From: CADEEL01 sp050246475
GTDB lineage: Bacteria > Pseudomonadota > Alphaproteobacteria > Caulobacterales > Aquidulcibacteraceae
Direction of reading: 5' to 3'
Assembly (NCBI GenBank): GCA_050246475.1
Contig: JBFWVZ010000006.1
Span: 62,001 to 126,000 of the forward strand
Length of the DNA: 64,000 bases
Shown: positions 62,580-64,000 of the stretch, in pieces
Layout: each line of letters begins with the position of its first letter
How positions within the stretch are numbered: position 1 is the stretch's first letter
The notes under the pieces: model-generated
Told to the model about the DNA's origin: nothing
Databases searched by the model: none
Seen by the model: only the letters and a program-made list of their open reading frames with translations
Program-made: the position numbers and the translations under genes

Positions 62580-62930
62580 CTACGCCGTGGCAAAAAGATA
62601 AACCGCAAAGAGCGCCGCAAACGCGCTGTCGATGATTGCTGCCGTGAGCGCGCGTGTCTTCGTGTAGCGCCCGCCCGATCCGAACACGAGGAGCGCGAAG
62701 AAGACCTTGCCCGTTCCTGAGATGATGAGCGCCGGCGCCCGCATGCTCACATCGACGAACGCGGCGTAGAGGAGGAAGAGCGCGCTCGCACAGATCAGGA
62801 AGCCCCAATTCCGAACCACAATCGTCGCCGCGGGCGATTCAAGACCTTCTCCAAACATCGAAGCAAACGTCGCCTTCGGCGCAAAGACCGCTTGCGCCAT
62901 CGTGAGCGTCAAAAGCCCCGCGACCGGCAT
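62580..62930 (-). CDS. DUF4345-like small membrane protein, probably frameshifted at its 5' end
   Basis: A 116-residue protein from ATG 62930 with about four hydrophobic helices (VAGLLTLTMAQAVFA, NWGFLICASALFLLYAAF, LIISGTGKVFFALLVFG, IIDSAFAALFAVYLFA). No ribosome site precedes this ATG. A much better start lies at 62964 (GGGAGG, then ATG), reading MALYTDKF and then passing into another frame; one extra base in the A4 run at 62938-62941 would explain this, and a joined reading MALYTDKF-QWLMPVAGLL looks like a natural N-terminus. Either a sequence error, a true disruption, or a rare natural frameshift. Confidence 0.65.
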   Translation of the reverse strand: MPVAGLLTLTMAQAVFAPKATFASMFGEGLESPAATIVVRNWGFLICASALFLLYAAFVDVSMRAPALIISGTGKVFFALLVFGSGGRYTKTRALTAAIIDSAFAALFAVYLFATA

Positions 62931-63004
62931 CAGCCACTGAAAATTTGTCCGTGTACAGCGCCATGCCGCCCTCCCACCTTGAGCGGCAAACTATCAGCAA
63001 ACGG

Positions 63005-63937
63005 CTAGAACGGCACCGGGCTCGCGAGCGGTTCGCCCGCGAAGAAGCGCCGCAGATTTTCCGCCACCATCCGCCCGGACGCAATGATCGAATCCCGCGT
63101 GCCGCCCGCAATGTGCGGCGTGAGCGTCACGTTCGGCACATCCGCCCAGCGTTCGCCCGGCGTCGGCTCTTCCTCGAACACGTCGAGCCCCGCGCCATAA
63201 AGCGCACGCGCCTTCAACGCTGTTATCAGCGCGTCCTCATCCACGACAGAGCCGCGCGAGACGTTGACGAGAATGCCCTCCGCGCCCAGCGCGTCGATCA
63301 CACGTGCATCGATGAGCTTCTCGGTTGAGGCGTCCGCACGAACGGCGACAGCAAGAATATCCGCCCACGCCGCGAGCGCCATCAAGTCGCTCTCGAACGA
63401 ATAGGGCGCCTCCGCCTTCGCCCGCGGCCCGGTGTAGCGGATCTCCAAACCAAAGGCGGCAGCGCGCACAGCGATCGCTTGCCCGATCGCGCCCATCCCG
63501 ACGATGCCGAGCTTGCGTCCTTTCAAGGAGCGCGGCCACACCAGGCCTTCGCGCCATTTTCCCGCGCGCGTCAGCGCATCGCCTTTGGCGATGTCGCGCG
63601 CCACCGAGATAAGCAAGCCCATCGCCACGTCCGCGACATCCTCGTGATTGATCGCCGGGCAATTCGTCAGCGCGATCCCGCGCGCCTTGAGCGCCGCGAG
63701 ATCGACGCCGTCATAGCCGGCGCCAAACGCCGCGATGAGCTCCAGATGGCTTGCCGCGTCGAACACATCGCGCGGCAAGCCATGCGAGCCGATCACCACC
63801 GCCGCCCGCGCGCGCGGCGCTTCGGTCCTCAGAAAGTCCGCGCGCGACGCATCGTCGGGCGGAGAAACCACTTCATAATCCCCGAGCATCCGCTCAAGGC
63901 CCGCCATGCGCGGATGAGAAAGGACGACCGGCTTCAA
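63005..63937 (-). CDS. D-2-hydroxyacid dehydrogenase
   Basis: A 310-residue NAD(P)-dependent enzyme of the D-isomer-specific family, reducing glyoxylate, hydroxypyruvate or similar keto acids. The Rossmann motif is VGMGAIGQAIAVRAAAFG, and the catalytic Arg, Glu and His lie in NVSRGSVVDEDAL, DVFEEEPTP and TLTPHIAGGT. The start is TTG at 63937, overlapping the upstream gene's stop in TTGA; ATG 63907 is a shorter alternative. Stop followed by 40 bases to the small membrane protein gene. Confidence 0.9.
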   Translation of the reverse strand: MKPVVLSHPRMAGLERMLGDYEVVSPPDDASRADFLRTEAPRARAAVVIGSHGLPRDVFDAASHLELIAAFGAGYDGVDLAALKARGIALTNCPAINHEDVADVAMGLLISVARDIAKGDALTRAGKWREGLVWPRSLKGRKLGIVGMGAIGQAIAVRAAAFGLEIRYTGPRAKAEAPYSFESDLMALAAWADILAVAVRADASTEKLIDARVIDALGAEGILVNVSRGSVVDEDALITALKARALYGAGLDVFEEEPTPGERWADVPNVTLTPHIAGGTRDSIIASGRMVAENLRRFFAGEPLASPVPF

Positions 63938-64000
63938 GCCTTCTTCTTCCGCTTCGCCATCGCGTCCGCGAAGCGCTCGAAAAGATAGTGGCTGTCCTGC
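63934..64000 (-). CDS. Partial CDS, C-terminal end only
   Basis: The last 21 codons of a minus-strand gene that runs off the right edge: DSHYLFERFADAMAKRKKKA then stop. A basic lysine-rich end follows an amphipathic helix. The TGA stop overlaps the TTG start of the dehydrogenase gene, so the two are probably coupled. The family cannot be judged from so short a piece. Confidence 0.55.
   Translation of the reverse strand, partial: QDSHYLFERFADAMAKRKKKA

Overview
The window is GC-rich, gene-dense chromosomal DNA. It most resembles an alphaproteobacterium of the Caulobacterales / Hyphomonadaceae type. The pointers are a ChpT-like phosphotransferase beside an Hpt/CheA-like protein at the left edge, the block carB-greA-ELM1-trxB with a LysR regulator further along, dnaG-rpoD, standalone panD, a TadG-like protein, a MHYT hybrid kinase and many signal-peptide-bearing proteins. 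I see no rRNA, tRNA, CRISPR array, insertion sequence or phage block. No gene-free stretch exceeds 300 bases; the longest are about 295 (33152-33446), 223 (29165-29387) and 220 (18011-18230).

Layout: (1) 1-6236: partial Hpt protein, chpT, secreted protein, nitronate monooxygenase, epoxide hydrolase-like protein, APC permease, Dps, a small protein and an HTH regulator. (2) 6233-10683, minus strand: enoyl-CoA hydratase, acyl-CoA ligase, kynureninase and kynurenine formamidase, a likely tryptophan-degradation operon. (3) 10889-18010: alpha-2-macroglobulin-like protein and PBP1C, the known periplasmic defence / peptidoglycan pair. (4) 18231-18732: three tiny paralogous hydrophobic peptides of about 30 residues with look-alike terminators, the most novel-looking part of the window. 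(5) 18924-28226: flippase, small envelope proteins, a subtilisin-like lipoprotein with a separate propeptide-inhibitor-like gene, hydrolase, Fe-alcohol dehydrogenase and a duplex oligopeptide ABC ATPase. (6) 28327-35811: DUF6491-like protein, chorismate mutase, SRPBCC/GyrI-like protein, aspartate/prephenate-type aminotransferase, EamA exporter, SnoaL-like lipoprotein, LysR and a PQQ-type sugar dehydrogenase. (7) 35941-44004: MHYT hybrid kinase, trxB, ELM1, greA and carB. (8) 44113-45741: an SPFH / ribbon-helix-helix / methyltransferase operon with a clear promoter and a palindromic operator. (9) 45855-56282: TadG-like vWA protein, panD, a TIR-TonB fusion, carbonic anhydrase, membrane proteins, VOC, HAD, a second sugar dehydrogenase, a 2OG oxygenase and DUF72. 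(10) 56356-61540: an AT-richer Mrr-type restriction gene next to rpoD-dnaG. (11) 61747-64000: SIMPL-domain protein, a probably frameshifted membrane protein, a D-2-hydroxyacid dehydrogenase and a cut gene.

The packing is unusually tight. Of eleven convergent gene pairs, six share an exact 4-base overlap in which the two stop codons interlock (CTAG, TTAA or TTAG), and one pair abuts as TGATCA. Same-strand coupling by ATGA, GTGA or TTGA overlaps is also frequent. All functional calls rest on reading the translations and motifs by eye; no database search was run.
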